A program made the translations under genes and the position numbers. The notes under the pieces were generated by a model. That model saw nothing but the letters and a program-made list of their open reading frames with translations, did not search any database and was not told where the DNA came from. Positions 47,101 through 62,100 of a stretch of DNA of 64,000 nt are shown here, in pieces. This stretch comes from Patiria miniata (Eukaryota; Echinodermata; Asteroidea; Valvatida; Asterinidae): contig NW_024037052.1 of NCBI RefSeq assembly GCF_015706575.1, positions 1,054,001 through 1,118,000 of the forward strand. The letters are read 5' to 3'. The first letter of the stretch is position 1, and the number at the start of each line of letters is the position of its first letter.

Positions 47101-50100
47101 CATTTGAATGGGCTTGCTGGATTTTAACGTGGAGGTAGACCTTGGGGTATATCTTTGGAGTTTGAGATGGCAAGTTGGACATACAGTACTTGTTGATAAA
47201 ATGGAAATGTATTGGAGGTTTGATGACAGGACGTGATGTCAGAAAATTGGATATTGAATTTACAATGTATACTTGCTCTTTTTTTCTGCCACAGGGAGCT
47301 TTTGAATGCTGCGAAGAGAGAAGACGCCGGTTTTCATCGAAGTTTTTGTTAAGTAACTGTAACCTTTTTTCCGTGTGACGTCTATCGGGGAGGGAAGGGG
47401 GGGGGTAAGGGGGAGGTGAAACTTGTGTCACCGGCGGTGGAAGCTACCCCTGCCTGGGTCTTTGGTCTGAAATTGGGATCATATCTCCAGCTTGGGATGG
47501 AGATATGTCCTCTTTGCAGGTCTTAGCCCCAGGACGACCGTTGTGAAAGTGTGTGTGGTGGGTTGCCGGCTGTTTTGTTGCGTTCTGTTCATGTCTGTCT
47601 GTTTCGTCTCCCTATTTGTCCGGGCCCACTGTGTTCACCCCTTGTTTCAGTTCCGTTCGTCTTCGTTGAATGTTCAAAGATGCAGAGTTTTGACATTTCA
47701 CTAACACTTTTTGTTTCTTCCCAGTTTTCTCTTTTCTGTGTGTGCAGATTGAAGATGAAGGGCACAGAAGTAAGGTCGTCCAAGTGCAGCATTCATCTCC
47801 CACAGGTAAATGAGTAATGTTTCTCCTTGCAAAACGTCTCTGTTTTGATGCGCTTCCTTGCATTTGAATGGGCTTGCTGGATTTTAACGTGGAGGTAGAC
47901 CTTGGGGTATATCTTTGGAGTTTGAGATGGCAAGTTGGACATACAGTACTTGTTGATAAAATGGAAATGTATTGGAGGTTTGATGACAGGACGTGATGTC
48001 AGAAAATTGGGATATTGAATTTACAATGTATACTTGCTCTTTTTTTCTGCCACAGGGAGCTTTTGAATGCTGCGAAGAGAGAAGACGCCGGTTTTCATCG
48101 AAGTTTTTGTTAAGTAACTGTAACCTTTTTTCCGTGTGACGTCTATCGGGGAGGGAAGGGGGGGGGGTAAGGGGGAGGTGAAACTTGTGTCACCGGCGGT
48201 GGAAGCTACCCCTGCCTGGGTCTTTGGTCTGAAATTGGGATCATATCTCCAGCTTGGGATGGAGATATGTCCTCTTTGCAGGTCTTAGCCCCAGGACGAC
48301 CGTTGTGAAAGTGTGTGTGGTGGGTTGCCGGCTGTTTTGTTGCGTTCTGTTCATGTCTGTCTGTTTCGTCTCCCTATTTGTCCGGGCCCACTGTGTTCAC
48401 CCCTTGTTTCAGTTCCGTTCGTCTTCGTTGAATGTTCAAAGATGCAGAGTTTTGACATTTCACTAACACTTTTTGTTTCTTCCCAGTTTTCTCTTTTCTG
48501 TGTGTGCAGATTGAAGATGAAGGGCACAGAAGTAAGGTCGTCCAAGTGCAGCATTCATCTCCCACAGGTAAATGAGTAATGTTTCTCCTTGCAAAACGTC
48601 TCTGTTTTGATGCGCTTCCTTGCATTTGAATGGGCTTGCTGGATTTTAACGTGGAGGTAGACCTTGGGGTATATCTTTGGAGTTTGAGATGGCAAGTTGG
48701 ACATACAGTACTTGTTGATAAAATGGAAATGTATTGGAGGTTTGATGACAGGACGTGATGTCAGAAAATTTGGATATTGAATTTACAATGTATACTTGCT
48801 CTTTTTTTCTGCCACAGGGAGCTTTTGAATGCTGCGAAGAGAGAAGACGCCGGTTTTCATCGAAGTTTTTGTTAAGTAACTGTAACCTTTTTTCCGTGTG
48901 ACGTCTATCGGGGAGGGAAGGGGGGGGGTAAGGGGGAGGTGAAACTTGTGTCACCGGCGGTGGAAGCTACCCCTGCCTGGGTCTTTGGTCTGAAATTGGG
49001 ATCATATCTCCAGCTTGGGATGGAGATATGTCCTCTTTGCAGGTCTTAGCCCCAGGACGACCGTTGTGAAAGTGTGTGTGGTGGGTTGCCGGCTGTTTTG
49101 TTGCGTTCTGTTCATGTCTGTCTGTTTCGTCTCCCTATTTGTCCGGGCCCACTGTGTTCACCCCTTGTTTCAGTTCCGTTCGTCTTCGTTGAATGTTCAA
49201 AGATGCAGAGTTTTGACATTTCACTAACACTTTTTGTTTCTTCCCAGTTTTCTCTTTTCTGTGTGTGCAGATTGAAGATGAAGGGCACAGAAGTAAGGTC
49301 GTCCAAGTGCAGCATTCATCTCCCACAGGTAAATGAGTAATGTTTCTCCTTGCAAAACGTCTCTGTTTTGATGCGCTTCCTTGCATTTGAATGGGCTTGC
49401 TGGATTTTAACGTGGAGGTAGACCTTGGGGTATATCTTTGGAGTTTGAGATGGCAAGTTGGACATACAGTACTTGTTGATAAAATGGAAATGTATTGGAG
49501 GTTTGATGACAGGACGTGATGTCAGAAAATTGGGATATTGAATTTACAATGTATACTTGCTCTTTTTTTCTGCCACAGGGAGCTTTTGAATGCTGCGAAG
49601 AGAGAAGACGCCGGTTTTCATCGAAGTTTTTGTTAAGTAACTGTAACCTTTTTTCCGTGTGACGTCTATCGGGGAGGGAAGGGGGGGGGTAAGGGGGAGG
49701 TGAAACTTGTGTCACCGGCGGTGGAAGCTACCCCTGCCTGGGTCTTTGGTCTGAAATTGGGATCATATCTCCAGCTTGGGATGGAGATATGTCCTCTTTG
49801 CAGGTCTTAGCCCCAGGACGACCGTTGTGAAAGTGTGTGTGGTGGGTTGCCGGCTGTTTTGTTGCGTTCTGTTCATGTCTGTCTGTTTCGTCTCCCTATT
49901 TGTCCGGGCCCACTGTGTTCACCCCTTGTTTCAGTTCCGTTCGTCTTCGTTGAATGTTCAAAGATGCAGAGTTTTGACATTTCACTAACACTTTTTGTTT
50001 CTTCCCAGTTTTCTCTTTTCTGTGTGTGCAGATTGAAGATGAAGGGCACAGAAGTAAGGTCGTCCAAGTGCAGCATTCATCTCCCACAGGTAAATGAGTA

Positions 50101-53100
50101 ATGTTTCTCCTTGCAAAACGTCTCTGTTTTGATGCGCTTCCTTGCATTTGAATGGGCTTGCTGGATTTTAACGTGGAGGTAGACCTTGGGGTATATCTTT
50201 GGAGTTTGAGATGGCAAGTTGGACATACAGTACTTGTTGATAAAATGGAAATGTATTGGAGGTTTGATGACAGGACGTGATGTCAGAAAATTTGGATATT
50301 GAATTTACAATGTATACTTGCTCTTTTTTTCTGCCACAGGGAGCTTTTGAATGCTGCGAAGAGAGAAGACGCCGGTTTTCATCGAAGTTTTTGTTAAGTA
50401 ACTGTAACCTTTTTTCCGTGTGACGTCTATCGGGGAGGGAAGGGGGGGGGGTAAGGGGGAGGTGAAACTTGTGTCACCGGCGGTGGAAGCTACCCCTGCC
50501 TGGGTCTTTGGTCTGAAATTGGGATCATATCTCCAGCTTGGGATGGAGATATGTCCTCTTTGCAGGTCTTAGCCCCAGGACGACCGTTGTGAAAGTGTGT
50601 GTGGTGGGTTGCCGGCTGTTTTGTTGCGTTCTGTTCATGTCTGTCTGTTTCGTCTCCCTATTTGTCCGGGCCCACTGTGTTCACCCCTTGTTTCAGTTCC
50701 GTTCGTCTTCGTTGAATGTTCAAAGATGCAGAGTTTTGACATTTCACTAACACTTTTTGTTTCTTCCCAGTTTTCTCTTTTCTGTGTGTGCAGATTGAAG
50801 ATGAAGGGCACAGAAGTAAGGTCGTCCAAGTGCAGCATTCATCTCCCACAGGTAAATGAGTAATGTTTCTCCTTGCAAAACGTCTCTGTTTTGATGCGCT
50901 TCCTTGCATTTGAATGGGCTTGCTGGATTTTAACGTGGAGGTAGACCTTGGGGTATATCTTTGGAGTTTGAGATGGCAAGTTGGACATACAGTACTTGTT
51001 GATAAAATGGAAATGTATTGGAGGTTTGATGACAGGACGTGATGTCAGAAAATTGGGATATTGAATTTACAATGTATACTTGCTCTTTTTTTCTGCCACA
51101 GGGAGCTTTTGAATGCTGCGAAGAGAGAAGACGCCGGTTTTCATCGAAGTTTTTGTTAAGTAACTGTAACCTTTTTTCCGTGTGACGTCTATCGGGGAGG
51201 GAAGGGGGGGGGTAAGGGGGAGGTGAAACTTGTGTCACCGGCGGTGGAAGCTACCCCTGCCTGGGTCTTTGGTCTGAAATTGGGATCATATCTCCAGCTT
51301 GGGATGGAGATATGTCCTCTTTGCAGGTCTTAGCCCCAGGACGACCGTTGTGAAAGTGTGTGTGGTGGGTTGCCGGCTGTTTTGTTGCGTTCTGTTCATG
51401 TCTGTCTGTTTCGTCTCCCTATTTGTCCGGGCCCACTGTGTTCACCCCTTGTTTCAGTTCCGTTCGTCTTCGTTGAATGTTCAAAGATGCAGAGTTTTGA
51501 CATTTCACTAACACTTTTTGTTTCTTCCCAGTTTTCTCTTTTCTGTGTGTGCAGATTGAAGATGAAGGGCACAGAAGTAAGGTCGTCCAAGTGCAGCATT
51601 CATCTCCCACAGGTAAATGAGTAATGTTTCTCCTTGCAAAACGTCTCTGTTTTGATGCGCTTCCTTGCATTTGAATGGGCTTGCTGGATTTTAACGTGGA
51701 GGTAGACCTTGGGGTATATCTTTGGAGTTTGAGATGGCAAGTTGGACATACAGTACTTGTTGATAAAATGGAAATGTATTGGAGGTTTGATGACAGGACG
51801 TGATGTCAGAAAATTGGGATATTGAATTTACAATGTATACTTGCTCTTTTTTTCTGCCACAGGGAGCTTTTGAATGCTGCGAAGAGAGAAGACGCCGGTT
51901 TTCATCGAAGTTTTTGTTAAGTAACTGTAACCTTTTTTCCGTGTGACGTCTATCGGGGAGGGAAGGGGGGGGGTAAGGGGGAGGTGAAACTTGTGTCACC
52001 GGCGGTGGAAGCTACCCCTGCCTGGGTCTTTGGTCTGAAATTGGGATCATATCTCCAGCTTGGGATGGAGATATGTCCTCTTTGCAGGTCTTAGCCCCAG
52101 GACGACCGTTGTGAAAGTGTGTGTGGTGGGTTGCCGGCTGTTTTGTTGCGTTCTGTTCATGTCTGTCTGTTTCGTCTCCCTATTTGTCCGGGCCCACTGT
52201 GTTCACCCCTTGTTTCAGTTCCGTTCGTCTTCGTTGAATGTTCAAAGATGCAGAGTTTTGACATTTCACTAACACTTTTTGTTTCTTCCCAGTTTTCTCT
52301 TTTCTGTGTGTGCAGATTGAAGATGAAGGGCACAGAAGTAAGGTCGTCCAAGTGCAGCATTCATCTCCCACAGGTAAATGAGTAATGTTTCTCCTTGCAA
52401 AACGTCTCTGTTTTGATGCGCTTCCTTGCATTTGAATGGGCTTGCTGGATTTTAACGTGGAGGTAGACCTTGGGGTATATCTTTGGAGTTTGAGATGGCA
52501 AGTTGGACATACAGTACTTGTTGATAAAATGGAAATGTATTGGAGGTTTGATGACAGGACGTGATGTCAGAAAATTGGATATTGAATTTACAATGTATAC
52601 TTGCTCTTTTTTTCTGCCACAGGGAGCTTTTGAATGCTGCGAAGAGAGAAGACGCCGGTTTTCATCGAAGTTTTTGTTAAGTAACTGTAACCTTTTTTCC
52701 GTGTGACGTCTATCGGGGAGGGAAGGGGGGGGGGTAAGGGGGAGGTGAAACTTGTGTCACCGGCGGTGGAAGCTACCCCTGCCTGGGTCTTTGGTCTGAA
52801 ATTGGGATCATATCTCCAGCTTGGGATGGAGATATGTCCTCTTTGCAGGTCTTAGCCCCAGGACGACCGTTGTGAAAGTGTGTGTGGTGGGTTGCCGGCT
52901 GTTTTGTTGCGTTCTGTTCATGTCTGTCTGTTTCGTCTCCCTATTTGTCCGGGCCCACTGTGTTCACCCCTTGTTTCAGTTCCGTTCGTCTTCGTTGAAT
53001 GTTCAAAGATGCAGAGTTTTGACATTTCACTAACACTTTTTGTTTCTTCCCAGTTTTCTCTTTTCTGTGTGTGCAGATTGAAGATGAAGGGCACAGAAGT

Positions 53101-56100
53101 AAGGTCGTCCAAGTGCAGCATTCATCTCCCACAGGTAAATGAGTAATGTTTCTCCTTGCAAAACGTCTCTGTTTTGATGCGCTTCCTTGCATTTGAATGG
53201 GCTTGCTGGATTTTAACGTGGAGGTAGACCTTGGGGTATATCTTTGGAGTTTGAGATGGCAAGTTGGACATACAGTACTTGTTGATAAAATGGAAATGTA
53301 TTGGAGGTTTGATGACAGGACGTGATGTCAGAAAATTGGGATATTGAATTTACAATGTATACTTGCTCTTTTTTTCTGCCACAGGGAGCTTTTGAATGCT
53401 GCGAAGAGAGAAGACGCCGGTTTTCATCGAAGTTTTTGTTAAGTAACTGTAACCTTTTTTCCGTGTGACGTCTATCGGGGAGGGAAGGGGGGGGGTAAGG
53501 GGGAGGTGAAACTTGTGTCACCGGCGGTGGAAGCTACCCCTGCCTGGGTCTTTGGTCTGAAATTGGGATCATATCTCCAGCTTGGGATGGAGATATGTCC
53601 TCTTTGCAGGTCTTAGCCCCAGGACGACCGTTGTGAAAGTGTGTGTGGTGGGTTGCCGGCTGTTTTGTTGCGTTCTGTTCATGTCTGTCTGTTTCGTCTC
53701 CCTATTTGTCCGGGCCCACTGTGTTCACCCCTTGTTTCAGTTCCGTTCGTCTTCGTTGAATGTTCAAAGATGCAGAGTTTTGACATTTCACTAACACTTT
53801 TTGTTTCTTCCCAGTTTTCTCTTTTCTGTGTGTGCAGATTGAAGATGAAGGGCACAGAAGTAAGGTCGTCCAAGTGCAGCATTCATCTCCCACAGGTAAA
53901 TGAGTAATGTTTCTCCTTGCAAAACGTCTCTGTTTTGATGCGCTTCCTTGCATTTGAATGGGCTTGCTGGATTTTAACGTGGAGGTAGACCTTGGGGTAT
54001 ATCTTTGGAGTTTGAGATGGCAAGTTGGACATACAGTACTTGTTGATAAAATGGAAATGTATTGGAGGTTTGATGACAGGACGTGATGTCAGAAAATTGG
54101 GATATTGAATTTACAATGTATACTTGCTCTTTTTTTCTGCCACAGGGAGCTTTTGAATGCTGCGAAGAGAGAAGACGCCGGTTTTCATCGAAGTTTTTGT
54201 TAAGTAACTGTAACCTTTTTTCCGTGTGACGTCTATCGGGGAGGGAAGGGGGGGGGGTAAGGGGGAGGTGAAACTTGTGTCACCGGCGGTGGAAGCTACC
54301 CCTGCCTGGGTCTTTGGTCTGAAATTGGGATCATATCTCCAGCTTGGGATGGAGATATGTCCTCTTTGCAGGTCTTAGCCCCAGGACGACCGTTGTGAAA
54401 GTGTGTGTGGTGGGTTGCCGGCTGTTTTGTTGCGTTCTGTTCATGTCTGTCTGTTTCGTCTCCCTATTTGTCCGGGCCCACTGTGTTCACCCCTTGTTTC
54501 AGTTCCGTTCGTCTTCGTTGAATGTTCAAAGATGCAGAGTTTTGACATTTCACTAACACTTTTTGTTTCTTCCCAGTTTTCTCTTTTCTGTGTGTGCAGA
54601 TTGAAGATGAAGGGCACAGAAGTAAGGTCGTCCAAGTGCAGCATTCATCTCCCACAGGTAAATGAGTAATGTTTCTCCTTGCAAAACGTCTCTGTTTTGA
54701 TGCGCTTCCTTGCATTTGAATGGGCTTGCTGGATTTTAACGTGGAGGTAGACCTTGGGGTATATCTTTGGAGTTTGAGATGGCAAGTTGGACATACAGTA
54801 CTTGTTGATAAAATGGAAATGTATTGGAGGTTTGATGACAGGACGTGATGTCAGAAAATTGGGATATTGAATTTACAATGTATACTTGCTCTTTTTTTCT
54901 GCCACAGGGAGCTTTTGAATGCTGCGAAGAGAGAAGACGCCGGTTTTCATCGAAGTTTTTGTTAAGTAACTGTAACCTTTTTTCCGTGTGACGTCTATCG
55001 GGGAGGGAAGGGGGGGGGTAAGGGGGAGGTGAAACTTGTGTCACCGGCGGTGGAAGCTACCCCTGCCTGGGTCTTTGGTCTGAAATTGGGATCATATCTC
55101 CAGCTTGGGATGGAGATATGTCCTCTTTGCAGGTCTTAGCCCCAGGACGACCGTTGTGAAAGTGTGTGTGGTGGGTTGCCGGCTGTTTTGTTGCGTTCTG
55201 TTCATGTCTGTCTGTTTCGTCTCCCTATTTGTCCGGGCCCACTGTGTTCACCCCTTGTTTCAGTTCCGTTCGTCTTCGTTGAATGTTCAAAGATGCAGAG
55301 TTTTGACATTTCACTAACACTTTTTGTTTCTTCCCAGTTTTCTCTTTTCTGTGTGTGCAGATTGAAGATGAAGGGCACAGAAGTAAGGTCGTCCAAGTGC
55401 AGCATTCATCTCCCACAGGTAAATGAGTAATGTTTCTCCTTGCAAAACGTCTCTGTTTTGATGCGCTTCCTTGCATTTGAATGGGCTTGCTGGATTTTAA
55501 CGTGGAGGTAGACCTTGGGGTATATCTTTGGAGTTTGAGATGGCAAGTTGGACATACAGTACTTGTTGATAAAATGGAAATGTATTGGAGGTTTGATGAC
55601 AGGACGTGATGTCAGAAAATTGGATATTGAATTTACAATGTATACTTGCTCTTTTTTTCTGCCACAGGGAGCTTTTGAATGCTGCGAAGAGAGAAGACGC
55701 CGGTTTTCATCGAAGTTTTTGTTAAGTAACTGTAACCTTTTTTCCGTGTGACGTCTATCGGGGAGGGAAGGGGGGGGGTAAGGGGGAGGTGAAACTTGTG
55801 TCACCGGCGGTGGAAGCTACCCCTGCCTGGGTCTTTGGTCTGAAATTGGGATCATATCTCCAGCTTGGGATGGAGATATGTCCTCTTTGCAGGTCTTAGC
55901 CCCAGGACGACCGTTGTGAAAGTGTGTGTGGTGGGTTGCCGGCTGTTTTGTTGCGTTCTGTTCATGTCTGTCTGTTTCGTCTCCCTATTTGTCCGGGCCC
56001 ACTGTGTTCACCCCTTGTTTCAGTTCCGTTCGTCTTCGTTGAATGTTCAAAGATGCAGAGTTTTGACATTTCACTAACACTTTTTGTTTCTTCCCAGTTT

Positions 56101-59100
56101 TCTCTTTTCTGTGTGTGCAGATTGAAGATGAAGGGCACAGAAGTAAGGTCGTCCAAGTGCAGCATTCATCTCCCACAGGTAAATGAGTAATGTTTCTCCT
56201 TGCAAAACGTCTCTGTTTTGATGCGCTTCCTTGCATTTGAATGGGCTTGCTGGATTTTAACGTGGAGGTAGACCTTGGGGTATATCTTTGGAGTTTGAGA
56301 TGGCAAGTTGGACATACAGTACTTGTTGATAAAATGGAAATGTATTGGAGGTTTGATGACAGGACGTGATGTCAGAAAATTGGGATATTGAATTTACAAT
56401 GTATACTTGCTCTTTTTTTCTGCCACAGGGAGCTTTTGAATGCTGCGAAGAGAGAAGACGCCGGTTTTCATCGAAGTTTTTGTTAAGTAACTGTAACCTT
56501 TTTTCCGTGTGACGTCTATCGGGGAGGGAAGGGGGGGGGTAAGGGGGAGGTGAAACTTGTGTCACCGGCGGTGGAAGCTACCCCTGCCTGGGTCTTTGGT
56601 CTGAAATTGGGATCATATCTCCAGCTTGGGATGGAGATATGTCCTCTTTGCAGGTCTTAGCCCCAGGACGACCGTTGTGAAAGTGTGTGTGGTGGGTTGC
56701 CGGCTGTTTTGTTGCGTTCTGTTCATGTCTGTCTGTTTCGTCTCCCTATTTGTCCGGGCCCACTGTGTTCACCCCTTGTTTCAGTTCCGTTCGTCTTCGT
56801 TGAATGTTCAAAGATGCAGAGTTTTGACATTTCACTAACACTTTTTGTTTCTTCCCAGTTTTCTCTTTTCTGTGTGTGCAGATTGAAGATGAAGGGCACA
56901 GAAGTAAGGTCGTCCAAGTGCAGCATTCATCTCCCACAGGTAAATGAGTAATGTTTCTCCTTGCAAAACGTCTCTGTTTTGATGCGCTTCCTTGCATTTG
57001 AATGGGCTTGCTGGATTTTAACGTGGAGGTAGACCTTGGGGTATATCTTTGGAGTTTGAGATGGCAAGTTGGACATACAGTACTTGTTGATAAAATGGAA
57101 ATGTATTGGAGGTTTGATGACAGGACGTGATGTCAGAAAATTGGGATATTGAATTTACAATGTATACTTGCTCTTTTTTTCTGCCACAGGGAGCTTTTGA
57201 ATGCTGCGAAGAGAGAAGACGCCGGTTTTCATCGAAGTTTTTGTTAAGTAACTGTAACCTTTTTTCCGTGTGACGTCTATCGGGGAGGGAAGGGGGGGGG
57301 TAAGGGGGAGGTGAAACTTGTGTCACCGGCGGTGGAAGCTACCCCTGCCTGGGTCTTTGGTCTGAAATTGGGATCATATCTCCAGCTTGGGATGGAGATA
57401 TGTCCTCTTTGCAGGTCTTAGCCCCAGGACGACCGTTGTGAAAGTGTGTGTGGTGGGTTGCCGGCTGTTTTGTTGCGTTCTGTTCATGTCTGTCTGTTTC
57501 GTCTCCCTATTTGTCCGGGCCCACTGTGTTCACCCCTTGTTTCAGTTCCGTTCGTCTTCGTTGAATGTTCAAAGATGCAGAGTTTTGACATTTCACTAAC
57601 ACTTTTTGTTTCTTCCCAGTTTTCTCTTTTCTGTGTGTGCAGATTGAAGATGAAGGGCACAGAAGTAAGGTCGTCCAAGTGCAGCATTCATCTCCCACAG
57701 GTAAATGAGTAATGTTTCTCCTTGCAAAACGTCTCTGTTTTGATGCGCTTCCTTGCATTTGAATGGGCTTGCTGGATTTTAACGTGGAGGTAGACCTTGG
57801 GGTATATCTTTGGAGTTTGAGATGGCAAGTTGGACATACAGTACTTGTTGATAAAATGGAAATGTATTGGAGGTTTGATGACAGGACGTGATGTCAGAAA
57901 ATTGGGATATTGAATTTACAATGTATACTTGCTCTTTTTTTCTGCCACAGGGAGCTTTTGAATGCTGCGAAGAGAGAAGACGCCGGTTTTCATCGAAGTT
58001 TTTGTTAAGTAACTGTAACCTTTTTTCCGTGTGACGTCTATCGGGGAGGGAAGGGGGGGGGTAAGGGGGAGGTGAAACTTGTGTCACCGGCGGTGGAAGC
58101 TACCCCTGCCTGGGTCTTTGGTCTGAAATTGGGATCATATCTCCAGCTTGGGATGGAGATATGTCCTCTTTGCAGGTCTTAGCCCCAGGACGACCGTTGT
58201 GAAAGTGTGTGTGGTGGGTTGCCGGCTGTTTTGTTGCGTTCTGTTCATGTCTGTCTGTTTCGTCTCCCTATTTGTCCGGGCCCACTGTGTTCACCCCTTG
58301 TTTCAGTTCCGTTCGTCTTCGTTGAATGTTCAAAGATGCAGAGTTTTGACATTTCACTAACACTTTTTGTTTCTTCCCAGTTTTCTCTTTTCTGTGTGTG
58401 CAGATTGAAGATGAAGGGCACAGAAGTAAGGTCGTCCAAGTGCAGCATTCATCTCCCACAGGTAAATGAGTAATGTTTCTCCTTGCAAAACGTCTCTGTT
58501 TTGATGCGCTTCCTTGCATTTGAATGGGCTTGCTGGATTTTAACGTGGAGGTAGACCTTGGGGTATATCTTTGGAGTTTGAGATGGCAAGTTGGACATAC
58601 AGTACTTGTTGATAAAATGGAAATGTATTGGAGGTTTGATGACAGGACGTGATGTCAGAAAATTGGGATATTGAATTTACAATGTATACTTGCTCTTTTT
58701 TTCTGCCACAGGGAGCTTTTGAATGCTGCGAAGAGAGAAGACGCCGGTTTTCATCGAAGTTTTTGTTAAGTAACTGTAACCTTTTTTCCGTGTGACGTCT
58801 ATCGGGGAGGGAAGGGGGGGGGTAAGGGGGAGGTGAAACTTGTGTCACCGGCGGTGGAAGCTACCCCTGCCTGGGTCTTTGGTCTGAAATTGGGATCATA
58901 TCTCCAGCTTGGGATGGAGATATGTCCTCTTTGCAGGTCTTAGCCCCAGGACGACCGTTGTGAAAGTGTGTGTGGTGGGTTGCCGGCTGTTTTGTTGCGT
59001 TCTGTTCATGTCTGTCTGTTTCGTCTCCCTATTTGTCCGGGCCCACTGTGTTCACCCCTTGTTTCAGTTCCGTTCGTCTTCGTTGAATGTTCAAAGATGC

Positions 59101-62100
59101 AGAGTTTTGACATTTCACTAACACTTTTTGTTTCTTCCCAGTTTTCTCTTTTCTGTGTGTGCAGATTGAAGATGAAGGGCACAGAAGTAAGGTCGTCCAA
59201 GTGCAGCATTCATCTCCCACAGGTAAATGAGTAATGTTTCTCCTTGCAAAACGTCTCTGTTTTGATGCGCTTCCTTGCATTTGAATGGGCTTGCTGGATT
59301 TTAACGTGGAGGTAGACCTTGGGGTATATCTTTGGAGTTTGAGATGGCAAGTTGGACATACAGTACTTGTTGATAAAATGGAAATGTATTGGAGGTTTGA
59401 TGACAGGACGTGATGTCAGAAAATTGGGATATTGAATTTACAATGTATACTTGCTCTTTTTTTCTGCCACAGGGAGCTTTTGAATGCTGCGAAGAGAGAA
59501 GACGCCGGTTTTCATCGAAGTTTTTGTTAAGTAACTGTAACCTTTTTTCCGTGTGACGTCTATCGGGGAGGGAAGGGGGGGGGTAAGGGGGAGGTGAAAC
59601 TTGTGTCACCGGCGGTGGAAGCTACCCCTGCCTGGGTCTTTGGTCTGAAATTGGGATCATATCTCCAGCTTGGGATGGAGATATGTCCTCTTTGCAGGTC
59701 TTAGCCCCAGGACGACCGTTGTGAAAGTGTGTGTGGTGGGTTGCCGGCTGTTTTGTTGCGTTCTGTTCATGTCTGTCTGTTTCGTCTCCCTATTTGTCCG
59801 GGCCCACTGTGTTCACCCCTTGTTTCAGTTCCGTTCGTCTTCGTTGAATGTTCAAAGATGCAGAGTTTTGACATTTCACTAACACTTTTTGTTTCTTCCC
59901 AGTTTTCTCTTTTCTGTGTGTGCAGATTGAAGATGAAGGGCACAGAAGTAAGGTCGTCCAAGTGCAGCATTCATCTCCCACAGGTAAATGAGTAATGTTT
60001 CTCCTTGCAAAACGTCTCTGTTTTGATGCGCTTCCTTGCATTTGAATGGGCTTGCTGGATTTTAACGTGGAGGTAGACCTTGGGGTATATCTTTGGAGTT
60101 TGAGATGGCAAGTTGGACATACAGTACTTGTTGATAAAATGGAAATGTATTGGAGGTTTGATGACAGGACGTGATGTCAGAAAATTGGGATATTGAATTT
60201 ACAATGTATACTTGCTCTTTTTTTCTGCCACAGGGAGCTTTTGAATGCTGCGAAGAGAGAAGACGCCGGTTTTCATCGAAGTTTTTGTTAAGTAACTGTA
60301 ACCTTTTTTCCGTGTGACGTCTATCGGGGAGGGAAGGGGGGGGGTAAGGGGGAGGTGAAACTTGTGTCACCGGCGGTGGAAGCTACCCCTGCCTGGGTCT
60401 TTGGTCTGAAATTGGGATCATATCTCCAGCTTGGGATGGAGATATGTCCTCTTTGCAGGTCTTAGCCCCAGGACGACCGTTGTGAAAGTGTGTGTGGTGG
60501 GTTGCCGGCTGTTTTGTTGCGTTCTGTTCATGTCTGTCTGTTTCGTCTCCCTATTTGTCCGGGCCCACTGTGTTCACCCCTTGTTTCAGTTCCGTTCGTC
60601 TTCGTTGAATGTTCAAAGATGCAGAGTTTTGACATTTCACTAACACTTTTTGTTTCTTCCCAGTTTTCTCTTTTCTGTGTGTGCAGATTGAAGATGAAGG
60701 GCACAGAAGTAAGGTCGTCCAAGTGCAGCATTCATCTCCCACAGGTAAATGAGTAATGTTTCTCCTTGCAAAACGTCTCTGTTTTGATGCGCTTCCTTGC
60801 ATTTGAATGGGCTTGCTGGATTTTAACGTGGAGGTAGACCTTGGGGTATATCTTTGGAGTTTGAGATGGCAAGTTGGACATACAGTACTTGTTGATAAAA
60901 TGGAAATGTATTGGAGGTTTGATGACAGGACGTGATGTCAGAAAATTGGGATATTGAATTTACAATGTATACTTGCTCTTTTTTTCTGCCACAGGGAGCT
61001 TTTGAATGCTGCGAAGAGAGAAGACGCCGGTTTTCATCGAAGTTTTTGTTAAGTAACTGTAACCTTTTTTCCGTGTGACGTCTATCGGGGAGGGAAGGGG
61101 GGGGGTAAGGGGGAGGTGAAACTTGTGTCACCGGCGGTGGAAGCTACCCCTGCCTGGGTCTTTGGTCTGAAATTGGGATCATATCTCCAGCTTGGGATGG
61201 AGATATGTCCTCTTTGCAGGTCTTAGCCCCAGGACGACCGTTGTGAAAGTGTGTGTGGTGGGTTGCCGGCTGTTTTGTTGCGTTCTGTTCATGTCTGTCT
61301 GTTTCGTCTCCCTATTTGTCCGGGCCCACTGTGTTCACCCCTTGTTTCAGTTCCGTTCGTCTTCGTTGAATGTTCAAAGATGCAGAGTTTTGACATTTCA
61401 CTAACACTTTTTGTTTCTTCCCAGTTTTCTCTTTTCTGTGTGTGCAGATTGAAGATGAAGGGCACAGAAGTAAGGTCGTCCAAGTGCAGCATTCATCTCC
61501 CACAGGTAAATGAGTAATGTTTCTCCTTGCAAAACGTCTCTGTTTTGATGCGCTTCCTTGCATTTGAATGGGCTTGCTGGATTTTAACGTGGAGGTAGAC
61601 CTTGGGGTATATCTTTGGAGTTTGAGATGGCAAGTTGGACATACAGTACTTGTTGATAAAATGGAAATGTATTGGAGGTTTGATGACAGGACGTGATGTC
61701 AGAAAATTGGGATATTGAATTTACAATGTATACTTGCTCTTTTTTTCTGCCACAGGGAGCTTTTGAATGCTGCGAAGAGAGAAGACGCCGGTTTTCATCG
61801 AAGTTTTTGTTAAGTAACTGTAACCTTTTTTCCGTGTGACGTCTATCGGGGAGGGAAGGGGGGGGGTAAGGGGGAGGTGAAACTTGTGTCACCGGCGGTG
61901 GAAGCTACCCCTGCCTGGGTCTTTGGTCTGAAATTGGGATCATATCTCCAGCTTGGGATGGAGATATGTCCTCTTTGCAGGTCTTAGCCCCAGGACGACC
62001 GTTGTGAAAGTGTGTGTGGTGGGTTGCCGGCTGTTTTGTTGCGTTCTGTTCATGTCTGTCTGTTTCGTCTCCCTATTTGTCCGGGCCCACTGTGTTCACC